DNA from: Bryobacter sp.
Lineage (GTDB): Bacteria > Acidobacteriota > Terriglobia > Bryobacterales > Bryobacteraceae
Assembly (NCBI GenBank): GCA_022843605.1
Contig: JALHNI010000046.1
Location: 1-40,577 of the forward strand
Length of the DNA: 40,577 bases
Direction: 5' to 3'
Part shown: positions 33,495 to 40,577 of the stretch, one piece after another
How positions within the stretch are numbered: the first letter of the stretch is position 1
Layout of the letters: each line of letters starts with the position of its first letter
Program-made: the position numbers and the translations under genes
Notes under the pieces: generated by a model
What the model was told of the DNA's origin: nothing
Seen by the model: the letters and a program-made list of their open reading frames with translations, nothing else
Database searches by the model: none

Positions 33495-34618
33495 ATGCGC
33501 CTAAGAATTCCGTGCCTCCTGCTGTTGGCGGTCTGCCCGCTACTGGGCCAGAACTGGTTCGAATCCGCCATGCTGAAGCAGCCATCGATGCAGAAGGCAT
33601 TGCAGTCCATTGATGGAAAAGCTGGGGCTCTCCGGCATCCGCACCGACAGCATGGGTCAATGTGAGCGGTACGCGAAAGGGCACGGGCGGCGGGCCCACG
33701 GTGGTGTTTGCGGCCCATATGGACACCGTTTTCCCCGAAGGCACAGACGTGACAGTGAAGCGCGAGGGCGACATCCTGCGCGCACCGGGCGTGGGCGACG
33801 ACACCGGCAACCTGGTCGCGACGCTCGAGATGTTTCGCGCCTTGAACCGAGCCAACATTCAGACCAAAGGAGACCTTGTCTTTCTCGCATCGGTGCAGGA
33901 AGAGATCGGCTTGCTGGGCGCCAAGTTCTGGCTGGAGAACGCCGCCGTGAAGCCCGATATGTTTATCGCGGTGGACGGGTCCGCCAGTGAGGTCTGGTAC
34001 GGAGCGCTGCGCATCAACCAATTCAAGTTCTTTTACACTTCGCCGGGTGCGCATACGCTCGAGAGCCGCGAATACGCCCACCCCCTCCCGGGCGGTGGCC
34101 AAAGCGGTCACCGCGCTCTACGAAATCAAGCTTCCGGAATACAACAAGGGGCTTGGCGTCTTCAAACTCCCGGTGATCAACGCCGTCCCGCGCGAGGCTT
34201 GGTTTACCGTGGACCTGCGGTCGCTCGACAGCAAGTTGCAGGACACGCTCGAAACGCTGTGGTCTCCACGGCTAAGCGCATCGGCGAGCAGGAAGGGGTC
34301 GGCTTCCGTATGGAACGGCGGATGGCAATCGACTATTCAAGGGCCAAACCGCAACCCGAGCGCCCGAACCACCCTGTGGTCCAAACCTCCCTGGCGGCCC
34401 TCAACCACTACCGTAAGCCGGGTACGCCGGCGATCGTGCCTGCCGATGCCGGATCCACAGACGCGAACATTGCGGTGAGTATGGGAATTCCGGGAGTCTC
34501 GATCGGCGCCGCCATCTCCCACATGGCCCACCGCTTGGAAGAGACTGCGGAAGCTTCCACCATCGTGCCCGGCGTGAAGTCCCTGCTGGCCTTGGCGGTG
34601 GCGTTGACGACACACTAG
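33495..34618 (+). pseudogene. M20-family metallopeptidase, broken by several frame changes
   Basis: The reading starts with a signal peptide (MRLRIPCLLLLAVCPLLGQ, ATG at 33495) and LQSIDG, then jumps to a frame with EKLGLSGIRTDSMG near 33610, apparently with coding sequence missing between. An extra base near 33658 moves it to the frame of NVSGTRKGTGGGPTVVFAAHMDTVFP, GVGDDTGN and QEEIGL (metal-site His, Asp and Glu). Near 34072-34080 the frame shifts again to TPTPSRAVAKAVTALYE, and near 34255 it returns for VVSTAKRIGEQEGVGF through SHMAHRLEE to the stop at 34618. At least three single-base frame breaks plus an internal loss mark a decayed secreted aminoacylase/peptidase-type gene. Confidence 0.8.
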
Positions 34619-34791
34619 GGGAAGGCTTGGGAATCAGAGGGACTCGGAAGTTGGCCCGCTGTAGGCTGGGGGACAAGTCACCTCAGTGCGGAAAAATGCG
34701 GCCTGAGACCCTCAATGTTGAAACGGTTCCGTCAGCCAAGGCTCTCTCATAAGAGGACCGGAACCAATCTGCTCCTTGAAGGAGTAGTTTT

Positions 34792-36009
34792 ATGCGAGCT
34801 CTTGTCTGGCATGGGAAAGAAGACGTGCGTGTCGATTCGGTACCGGACCCGACGATTGAAGAATCCGGCGACGTCATTATTGAGGTTACTTCTACCGCAA
34901 TTTGCGGGTCGGATCTCCACCTTTACGATGGCTATCAGCCGACTATGGAAGCGGGCGATATCCTCGGCCATGAGCCCATGGGCGTGGTGGTCGAAGTGGG
35001 CTCTGGTGTCAAGAACCTAAAAAAGGGCGATCGGGTGGTCGTTCCATTCGTGCTCGCCTGCGGCAACTGTTTCTTCTGTCGCAAGGAGCTCTACAGCTCT
35101 TGCGACACGTCGAACCCGAACGCCGCGATGGCCGCAAAGGTCATGGGCCAGTCTCCAGCCGGGCTGCTCGGTTTCTCTCACATGCTGGGCGGCTTTCCTG
35201 GCGGCCAGGCGCAGCTTCTCCGTGTGCCGTACGCCGACGTTGGTCCCCTCAAAGTGCCAGAGGGCATTCCGGATGAACAGGCTCTGTTTCTCTCGGACAT
35301 CTTCCCAACTGGCTACATGGCGGCCGAAAACTGCGGTATCGAGCCGGGCGATACGGTTGCGGTGTGGGGCGCGGGACCCGTGGGTCAGTTCGCGATTCAG
35401 AGCGCATGGCTCCTTGGGGCGGCCCGGGTGATCGCAATCGACCGGGTTCCCGCGCGCCTTCTGATGGCACAAACCTACGGGCGGGCCGAGATCGTCAATG
35501 CCGCCGAGGATCAGGTTTATGACCGCCTGATGGAGATGACCGGCGGGCGCGGCCCGGACCGTTGCATCGACGCCGTCGGTTGTGAGGCCCATTCCACCGG
35601 AAGCTTCGATGCCGTACTGGATGCCGGCAAAGCCGCCATCGGTCTCGCCACGGACCGAGCCCACGTCATTCGGGAAGCCATTATGTGCTGTCGCAAGAGT
35701 GGAACGATCTCCATACCCGGCGTCTACGTGGGCTTCGTCGACAAGTATCCCCTCGGCGCGGCAATGAACAAGGGACTGACCATCAGGGCAGGGCAAACTC
35801 ATGTTCAGCACTACACAAGACCGCTCCTGGCGATGATTGAAGACGGCCGGATTGATCCGTCGTTTGTCATCACCCACACCCTAAGTTTGGAGGACGCTCC
35901 GGCTGCCTACAAAATGTTTCGCGATAAGGAAGATGACTGCGTCAAGGTGGTATTGAAACCGAATTCCGTCGTTAATGCTGGCAATCGGCGCCAACCCCGA
36001 GTCGTCTAG
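34792..36009 (+). CDS. zinc-dependent alcohol dehydrogenase, formaldehyde-dehydrogenase-like
   Basis: The 405-residue enzyme is a medium-chain Zn dehydrogenase. Catalytic zinc ligands are Cys38 (ICGSD), His60 and Glu61 (GHEPMG). The structural zinc is held by Cys90, Cys93, Cys96 and Cys104 ([16 protein letters not shown]). NAD binding is shown by [11 protein letters not shown] at about 191-201. The loop with [18 protein letters not shown] matches the formaldehyde dehydrogenase/dismutase branch, so small aldehydes or alcohols are likely substrates. The ATG at 34792 has AAGGAG seven bases upstream, within a short inverted repeat (CTCCTT-G-AAGGAG, 34772-34784) that could partly mask it. It stands alone, flanked by a pseudogene and an orphan, so recent acquisition is possible. 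Confidence 0.9.
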   Translation: MRALVWHGKEDVRVDSVPDPTIEESGDVIIEVTSTAICGSDLHLYDGYQPTMEAGDILGHEPMGVVVEVGSGVKNLKKGDRVVVPFVLACGNCFFCRKELYSSCDTSNPNAAMAAKVMGQSPAGLLGFSHMLGGFPGGQAQLLRVPYADVGPLKVPEGIPDEQALFLSDIFPTGYMAAENCGIEPGDTVAVWGAGPVGQFAIQSAWLLGAARVIAIDRVPARLLMAQTYGRAEIVNAAEDQVYDRLMEMTGGRGPDRCIDAVGCEAHSTGSFDAVLDAGKAAIGLATDRAHVIREAIMCCRKSGTISIPGVYVGFVDKYPLGAAMNKGLTIRAGQTHVQHYTRPLLAMIEDGRIDPSFVITHTLSLEDAPAAYKMFRDKEDDCVKVVLKPNSVVNAGNRRQPRVV

Positions 36010-36117
36010 GATGATCTTCACGGCTCTTGCGGCCCACCAGCGCACAGGTTGTCGATATCATGGAGGCGGTGCGAAAGTACCTCATATCATGAGCGGAAAG
36101 CGTAGACTGACCAGCCG

Positions 36118-36483
36118 ATGCAAGAACCAATCAGCACGCCTTTCCGGGAGCAGCACCTTGGCTCCACAGCCTTCTTTCTTCTACCGTCGCTGAAACTCAA
36201 GCAGCATGCGGAGGACGGCGTCTCTCACGAGAACCGCCTCCACGGTTTTCTCATGGACAATTTCGGCGGATACACGGCGCAGGCCGGCAATATTTTCGGA
36301 TACTGGCGAATGGAACACCGCGCCGATGAGTACGGCGAGCATCGGGAATTTAGTGTTGCTTTCGCCGACGCAACGAAGATCGTGCTGCTTAAAGGGTTTC
36401 TGGCCGCTATGGCACGAGACCTGCATGAAGTCTGCATTTATCTTTGTGTGGGCGATGAAGCCTCGTTGATTTATCCCCAGTAG
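36118..36483 (+). CDS. hypothetical protein, 121 residues
   Basis: No family is recognised with confidence. The product is soluble, without signal peptide or membrane segment. The middle (VSHENRLHGFLMDNFGGYTAQAGNIFGYW, cited as VSHENRLHGFLMDNF and AGNIFGYW) followed by a late strand (LHEVCIYLCVGDEASLI) loosely recalls small DUF3574-like proteins, but this is a guess. It starts with ATG at 36118 and lacks a clear Shine-Dalgarno. Base composition looks less GC-rich than the neighbouring receptors. It lies 108 bases after the dehydrogenase on the same strand. Confidence 0.5.
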   Translation: MQEPISTPFREQHLGSTAFFLLPSLKLKQHAEDGVSHENRLHGFLMDNFGGYTAQAGNIFGYWRMEHRADEYGEHREFSVAFADATKIVLLKGFLAAMARDLHEVCIYLCVGDEASLIYPQ

Positions 36484-36532
36484 CGCGCGTCGAATCTGGC
36501 TCGTTCCCCGGCGCTCTCCATCACGCCAATTC

Positions 36533-36561
36533 TTGCGTTGGCTAGTATCTTTGCGTTATTG
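36533..36561 (+). promoter_or_regulatory. possible promoter for receptor 3
   Basis: TTGCGT (36533-36538) and TTATTG (36556-36561) lie 17 bases apart, upstream of the receptor ATG at 36598. The -10 is a poor match, so this is only a candidate. The 114-base gap between the orphan gene and the receptor shows no better element. Confidence 0.25.
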
Positions 36562-36597
36562 CCCGGCCTGGGTCGCCCTTCCTACCATGAAGAACTA

Positions 36598-39500
36598 ATG
36601 TCTCGTACCTTGTTTTGTACCGCCCTGTTCGTGGCCACGCTTTTTGCCCAGGATCCGACCGGTGCGCTCGAGGGACAGATCGAGGCCAGCAATGGCAATC
36701 CGGTCAGCGGCGCGAAGGTCGTGGCAAAGAATTTGCAAACCGGCTATACGATTTCGAGCAAGGCTAGTGACAACGGGTACTATCGGCTCGCGCCCCTCGC
36801 TGTCGGGCAGTATTCGCTGACGGTCGAAGCGATAAACTTCTCGCGATTTGCACAAGAGCCGATCAGCATTCTGGTGAGCCAGACTTCGCGCCTGGATGTA
36901 CATCTCGAACTCGCGAGTGTGAAGGAATCGGTGACGGTGACGGGCGACGCGGCACAGGTGGATGCCTCCACCAACACGCTCGGCAAGACCGTCAGTGGCC
37001 GCGAAGTTCTGGACCTGCCCTTGAACGGCCGGAACTTTGCTCAACTTGGCTTGTTGCAGACCGGCGTCGCCCCCTTGCCGGCGGGGGTTGCGAGGATCGG
37101 CGGGACGCTCCGAGAAGGCCAGGCGTATTCGGTGAACGGGCAGCGGCCCGAGTCCAACAACTACCTGCTCGATGGTTCGGAAAACGTTAACCGCGTTGAC
37201 GGTGGATTCGCCCTCAAGACGCCAGTGGATTCGATTGCCGAGTTCCGTATCCTTACCCACACCGCGCCGCCCGAGTACGGTGGCTTCAGCGGTTCCACCA
37301 CCAGCGTGGTCACCAAGGGTGGCGGCAACGGCGTGCATGGCACGCTGTATGAGTTTTTCCGCAACGACAAAGTCGATGCCCGTAACTTCTTTTCGAAGTC
37401 GGTAGAGCCGCTCAAGCAGAATCAGTTCGGCGGCACGGTGGGCGGACCCGTGGTGAAGGATCGGCTGTTCTTCTTCGGCTACTACGAAGGTTTCCGCAAT
37501 CGCCAAGGCTTCACACAAACGTCCTCAGTCCCCACCGTGGCTCAGAAAGCAGGCGACTTCTCCGGGCTTCTGAATCCGTTGCGTAACAATCAAACTGGTG
37601 TGGTTTATCCGGGGGGGCGGCTGCCCGCAACCGCTATTAACCCGCTCGCTTTGCGGATCATCCAGTACTACCCCGATGGCAACATCTCACCCTCGGTCCA
37701 TTCGGAAACCGTCGTGACGCACAACCAGAGCAATCAGGCTGGCGGCCGTGTGGACTTCAACCAGTCCGAGCATGACCAGTTCTTCGCCCGCTACAGCTTC
37801 TCGAAGGGCAATAACCTCAACCCCATCTCTGTCCGAGGCGCCCCGGTGCCCGGCTTCCCCACGCGCGATGAACTTACTGCGAACTCAGCCGTGCTCACCA
37901 ATACGCATGTCTTCTCTCCAGCGATGACTAACACGGCGCGCGTGTCGTTCTTCCGTTTTGACTTTCTGTTTGACTCGCGACTGAACCGCACTTCGCCGCG
38001 CGAACTGGGTTTCAATTACGACTCGGCTTCCGAACTCGGTCAAGGGCCGCCGTTCTTCAATGTCAGCGGTTATTCGCCCATCGGTGGAGCGCAAAGCGGT
38101 CCTCGCACCTCCGTGCAGAATACTTACGAAGCGGCGGACAGCCTGTCCTGGTTCCGCGGCGCCCACTCCTTCAAATTCGGCGGCGGATTCCGCCGTAACC
38201 AGATCAACGTCTTCCAGGCTACGGTGCCCAACGGGCTCCTGATCTTCACGCCCGCGGCGCCCACAAACGACGCGTTCGCCAACCTGATGCTCGGCGCGCC
38301 GCAGATCTTTTTTCAAGGCCTGGGCGACTTTTCCCGCGGTCTGCGCAACTGGGGCGCGACGCTCTATGCCCAGGATGAGTGGCGCGTACACCGCAAATTC
38401 ACCTTCAACTATGGCGTGCGTTGGGAAGCCGTCAATCCCAACGCCGAGATCCGCAACCGGCTGAATGGCTTCACCCCCGGCCAGCAATCCACGGTGCGTC
38501 CCGAGGCTCCCACGGGCATCGTCTTCCCCGGTGACGCCGGCGTGGGGGACGGCATCGCGCATAACTACTACAAGGCATTCATGCCGCGTGTGGGGTTCGC
38601 CTGGGATCCGACCGGGCGCGGCGAGTGGTCCATCCGCTCCGGCTACGGCATCTTCTTCGATCCCTTCTCGAACGGCGCCAACATCGCTGCAACCATCGCC
38701 GTGAGCGCGGTGCCGTGGGTACAGTTTTACCAGTTGGCGGGGAACGTCAATTTCGCGAATCCCTACGCCAACCAGCCCATCGCGCAGCCGAATACGTTCG
38801 CCCGTCCCACGACGATGCTCGCGATGGATCCCAGCGCGCGGCCGCCGTACGCGCAGGACTGGAATTTCTCGATTCAACGCTCCCTCCGCAAGGACTATGT
38901 CCTCGAGATGCGCTATGTGGGTACCAAGGGCACGCGCCTTCCGCGTACCGTGGAGCGCAACCCCTCGGTCTACGCACCCGGCGCGACCGCCGGTAACGCC
39001 GACCGCCGCCGGATCAACGCCGGTTGCCCAGCCGATGGTTCGGCCTGTCGTCTCGCTACCGCGGCGACGTTGCACTACGGACTTAACTCTTCTTACAACG
39101 CGGCGCAAGTCAGTCTGTCGCACCGCTACTCCGCGGGGTTTGCTTTCAATGTCTCTTACTGGTACTCGAAGTCGATCGACTACCTATCCGGCATGAATCT
39201 CAATCTCACGTCGGCGCAGGCGCTAGCCGGCGAGAACGATCTGGCCCAGAACCCCTTTGACCTGCGCTCCGAACGCGGCGCCTCCATCTTCGATGCGCGC
39301 CACCGGTTCGTGGCGAGCGGCATCTGGGAACTGCCCTTCGCCCGGACGAAAACCGGCATTGCGCGGACGTTGCTGCACGGCTGGCAGATCAATGGGGTGA
39401 TGACGGCGAACACCGCGACGCCGTTCACCGTTTATGACACGGCGAATGTCGCCTTGCAGGCGACCAGCCCGCCGATCTCCGGTTACGCCGCCAGCCGTCC

Positions 39501-39843
39501 TGACCTTGTCGGCAATCCCAATAGCGGTCCCCATACCGTCGAGACTTGGCTCACGCGCGCTCCGTTCCGCCGCCTGGTGGCGGCGACGGAAGCGGGTAAC
39601 TTCGGCAACGCCGGCCGCAACATTGCGCGCGGGCCGGGCTTAGTGAACGTCGACGCGTCTTTGCTCAAGGACTTCCGCTTCAGCGAACGAGCCAAGTTAC
39701 AATTCCGGGCCGAAGTGTTCAACGTCGCCAATCATCCGAACTTTGGCTTGCCGGTGGCGGATCTGGCGTCACCGAATTTCGGCCGGATCCTGTCAGCAAG
39801 CCAGGCCCGGCTGATGCAGTTCGCGCTGAAAATCATCTTCTAA
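36598..39843 (+). CDS. Oar-like TonB-dependent outer-membrane receptor (receptor 3)
   Basis: The ATG at 36598 opens a signal peptide (MSRTLFCTALFVATLFAQ); the open frame from 36538 is discounted because it would put a poor leader before the signal. The 1081-residue product has the regulatory-like domain (GALEGQIEASNGNPVSGAKVV), plug-like blocks DLPLNGRNFAQLGLLQTG, LLDGSENVNRVDG and SIAEFRILTHTAPPEYGG, and a barrel ending MQFALKIIF. It has no adjacent regulator, unlike receptors 1 and 2. The three receptors are similar in plan but differ in loop sequence, so they probably take different ligands. Confidence 0.92.
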   Translation: MSRTLFCTALFVATLFAQDPTGALEGQIEASNGNPVSGAKVVAKNLQTGYTISSKASDNGYYRLAPLAVGQYSLTVEAINFSRFAQEPISILVSQTSRLDVHLELASVKESVTVTGDAAQVDASTNTLGKTVSGREVLDLPLNGRNFAQLGLLQTGVAPLPAGVARIGGTLREGQAYSVNGQRPESNNYLLDGSENVNRVDGGFALKTPVDSIAEFRILTHTAPPEYGGFSGSTTSVVTKGGGNGVHGTLYEFFRNDKVDARNFFSKSVEPLKQNQFGGTVGGPVVKDRLFFFGYYEGFRNRQGFTQTSSVPTVAQKAGDFSGLLNPLRNNQTGVVYPGGRLPATAINPLALRIIQYYPDGNISPSVHSETVVTHNQSNQAGGRVDFNQSEHDQFFARYSFSKGNNLNPISVRGAPVPGFPTRDELTANSAVLTNTHVFSPAMTNTARVSFFRFDFLFDSRLNRTSPRELGFNYDSASELGQGPPFFNVSGYSPIGGAQSGPRTSVQNTYEAADSLSWFRGAHSFKFGGGFRRNQINVFQATVPNGLLIFTPAAPTNDAFANLMLGAPQIFFQGLGDFSRGLRNWGATLYAQDEWRVHRKFTFNYGVRWEAVNPNAEIRNRLNGFTPGQQSTVRPEAPTGIVFPGDAGVGDGIAHNYYKAFMPRVGFAWDPTGRGEWSIRSGYGIFFDPFSNGANIAATIAVSAVPWVQFYQLAGNVNFANPYANQPIAQPNTFARPTTMLAMDPSARPPYAQDWNFSIQRSLRKDYVLEMRYVGTKGTRLPRTVERNPSVYAPGATAGNADRRRINAGCPADGSACRLATAATLHYGLNSSYNAAQVSLSHRYSAGFAFNVSYWYSKSIDYLSGMNLNLTSAQALAGENDLAQNPFDLRSERGASIFDARHRFVASGIWELPFARTKTGIARTLLHGWQINGVMTANTATPFTVYDTANVALQATSPPISGYAASRPDLVGNPNSGPHTVETWLTRAPFRRLVAATEAGNFGNAGRNIARGPGLVNVDASLLKDFRFSERAKLQFRAEVFNVANHPNFGLPVADLASPNFGRILSASQARLMQFALKIIF

Positions 39844-40080
39844 GCACCGCTGATCTGGAGTTCACTCTACATTCCCAACATTGAGCGAAATCCCAAGCCC
39901 GGCGGCATTTATCAGAAGGTGGTGGATGATACCAAGGCTTCGCATCCCGATTATCCAAAGATCTGGGATCTGTTCACGTTTGGCGAGCCACGCGGCGTGG
40001 GTCGCGATCATCGCCAGCCAACAAATTCGCCCCTGACGATTTCTTCCCGCTTTCGCACCCTCTCCGGTGAAGACTGCTGA
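39844..40080 (+). other. open stretch after receptor 3, possible AhpD/carboxymuconolactone-decarboxylase remnant
   Basis: In frame with the receptor stop, 78 codons stay open to the TGA at 40078 without an ATG. The first part (YIPNIERNPKPGGIYQKVV then YPKIWDLFTF) recalls the N-terminus of peroxidase-related AhpD-like proteins (NPxPGxY ... IWxLF), but the rest does not continue the family, so it looks truncated or frameshifted. The similarity is from memory and weak. Nothing else is visible between 39844 and 40110. Confidence 0.3.
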
Positions 40081-40126
40081 ATCCAGGATGGCCCGCGCCG
40101 CTGCTCCAGCGGAGGAAAAAACAAAA

Positions 40127-40577
40127 ATGAAATCGGCCTTGAAACAACTCGCGGCGACCACTTGCCTGCTGGCGTCATTAACCTCACTGGGTTTCGCGCA
40201 GGGATACCTGTTTCCCACCCGTCACTCGGATTTAAACTAACACTGGTTCGAAGCTCCAGTCGGCGATGGCTATTGGCTTCCTTTTACCCTGTTGGAGGGG
40301 TGGGCGCACGCTCGCGAGCTGGAATGACGCGAACGAACTCTGGATGCGGGCGGCAAAGTGAAGGTGGAGAACGCCGGCGCCGTTTCGGAGGTCCGGGTGG
40401 TGCGGACGCCAGGGGCGGCGGGCGGCAATGTCGTGACGACCGTGCGCGACGGGTCCGGCCAACTGCGGTTGATTGCCTGGTCCATGGCGTCCAACGGCGA
40501 TCAGTTGCGGCGAAGCGGCTCCATGGCAAACTGGGCCGGTACCGGACTGTCAGTGACGACGCGTACTGAGACGGAGT
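40127..40577 (+). pseudogene. secreted repeat protein interrupted by two in-frame stops, cut by the window end
   Basis: A GGAGG at 40111-40115 precedes the ATG at 40127, which opens a good signal peptide (MKSALKQLAATTCLLASL...GFAQG). The same frame meets TAA at 40238 and TGA at 40325, and between and after them reads as plausible protein: HWFEAPVGDGYWLPF, then VRVVRTPGAAGGNVVTTVRDG and LRLIAWSMASNG to the window end. The VVTxVRDGSGxLxLIxW pattern resembles repeat propeller-like secreted proteins of this lineage. Each stop is one C-to-T change from a sense codon (CAA, CGA). A nonsense-disrupted gene is my best reading; two unrelated short frames are the alternative. Confidence 0.4.

Noticed and set aside
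36488-36597. Short repeats such as TTGCGTT near the start of receptor 3 as an attachment site
   Set aside because: Only two short copies and no integrase, tRNA or second end; chance repetition is enough.
39862-40218. A 118-codon - strand frame after receptor 3
   Set aside because: No family resemblance, and the plus strand at the same place gives a better, though partial, match to an AhpD-like N-terminus.

Overview
The window looks like chromosomal DNA from an Acidobacteriota bacterium of the Bryobacterales/Solibacter type. The evidence is GC-rich DNA; three very large Oar-like TonB-dependent receptors, each with an N-terminal carboxypeptidase-regulatory-like domain and a C-terminal Phe; a PSD1 (DUF1549/DUF1553) plus DUF1501 pair; many secreted hydrolases; and a seven-heme cytochrome. 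This assignment rests on gene content only. No rRNA, tRNA, CRISPR array or intact insertion sequence was seen.

Layout. 1-1640: a small membrane protein and a higBA toxin-antitoxin locus in which both genes carry single-base frameshifts. 1649-10215: a Na/Pi symporter-like protein, a secreted two-domain alpha/beta hydrolase, a phosphonoacetaldehyde hydrolase, a secreted D-aminoacylase-like amidohydrolase, an acyl-CoA dehydrogenase, a Tat-exported DUF362 protein and an alkyltransferase-like (ATL) DNA repair protein. 10256-13125 (+): a lipoprotein, a YhhQ-type queuosine-precursor transporter overlapping a BadF/GlcNAc-kinase-like protein by one base, and a small Cys-rich secreted protein.

13122-19581 (-) is the most organised unit. 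PSD1, DUF1501, an SDR-fold protein, a DapA-family aldolase and a GNAT acetyltransferase are packed with gaps of 8 and 13 bases and then overlaps of 1 and 13 bases. A LysR regulator is divergent from the first gene, with a dyad in the shared intergenic region, and an Oar-like receptor (20601-24062) lies convergent to LysR. I read this as a LysR-controlled catabolic operon that joins an outer-surface or periplasmic module to a cytoplasmic aldolase pathway. The substrate is unknown.

24214-28000 holds the seven-heme cytochrome, a second two-domain hydrolase that is a paralogue of the one at 2630-4717, and a DinB-family protein. 28106-33470 (+) is a second self-contained unit: a perfect 18-bp palindrome directly upstream of an IclR gene, then a receptor and an FG-GAP/VCBS repeat protein. 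33495-36483 contains an M20 peptidase pseudogene with several frame breaks, a zinc alcohol/formaldehyde dehydrogenase and a small orphan gene. 36598-39843 is the third receptor. The right edge holds a possible AhpD-like remnant and a secreted repeat protein interrupted by two in-frame stops.

The long genes are uninterrupted, while frame damage is confined to three places (0.8-1.5 kb, 33.5-34.6 kb and 39.8-40.6 kb). This favours real gene decay in accessory segments over uniformly poor sequence, but read-level checking is needed.
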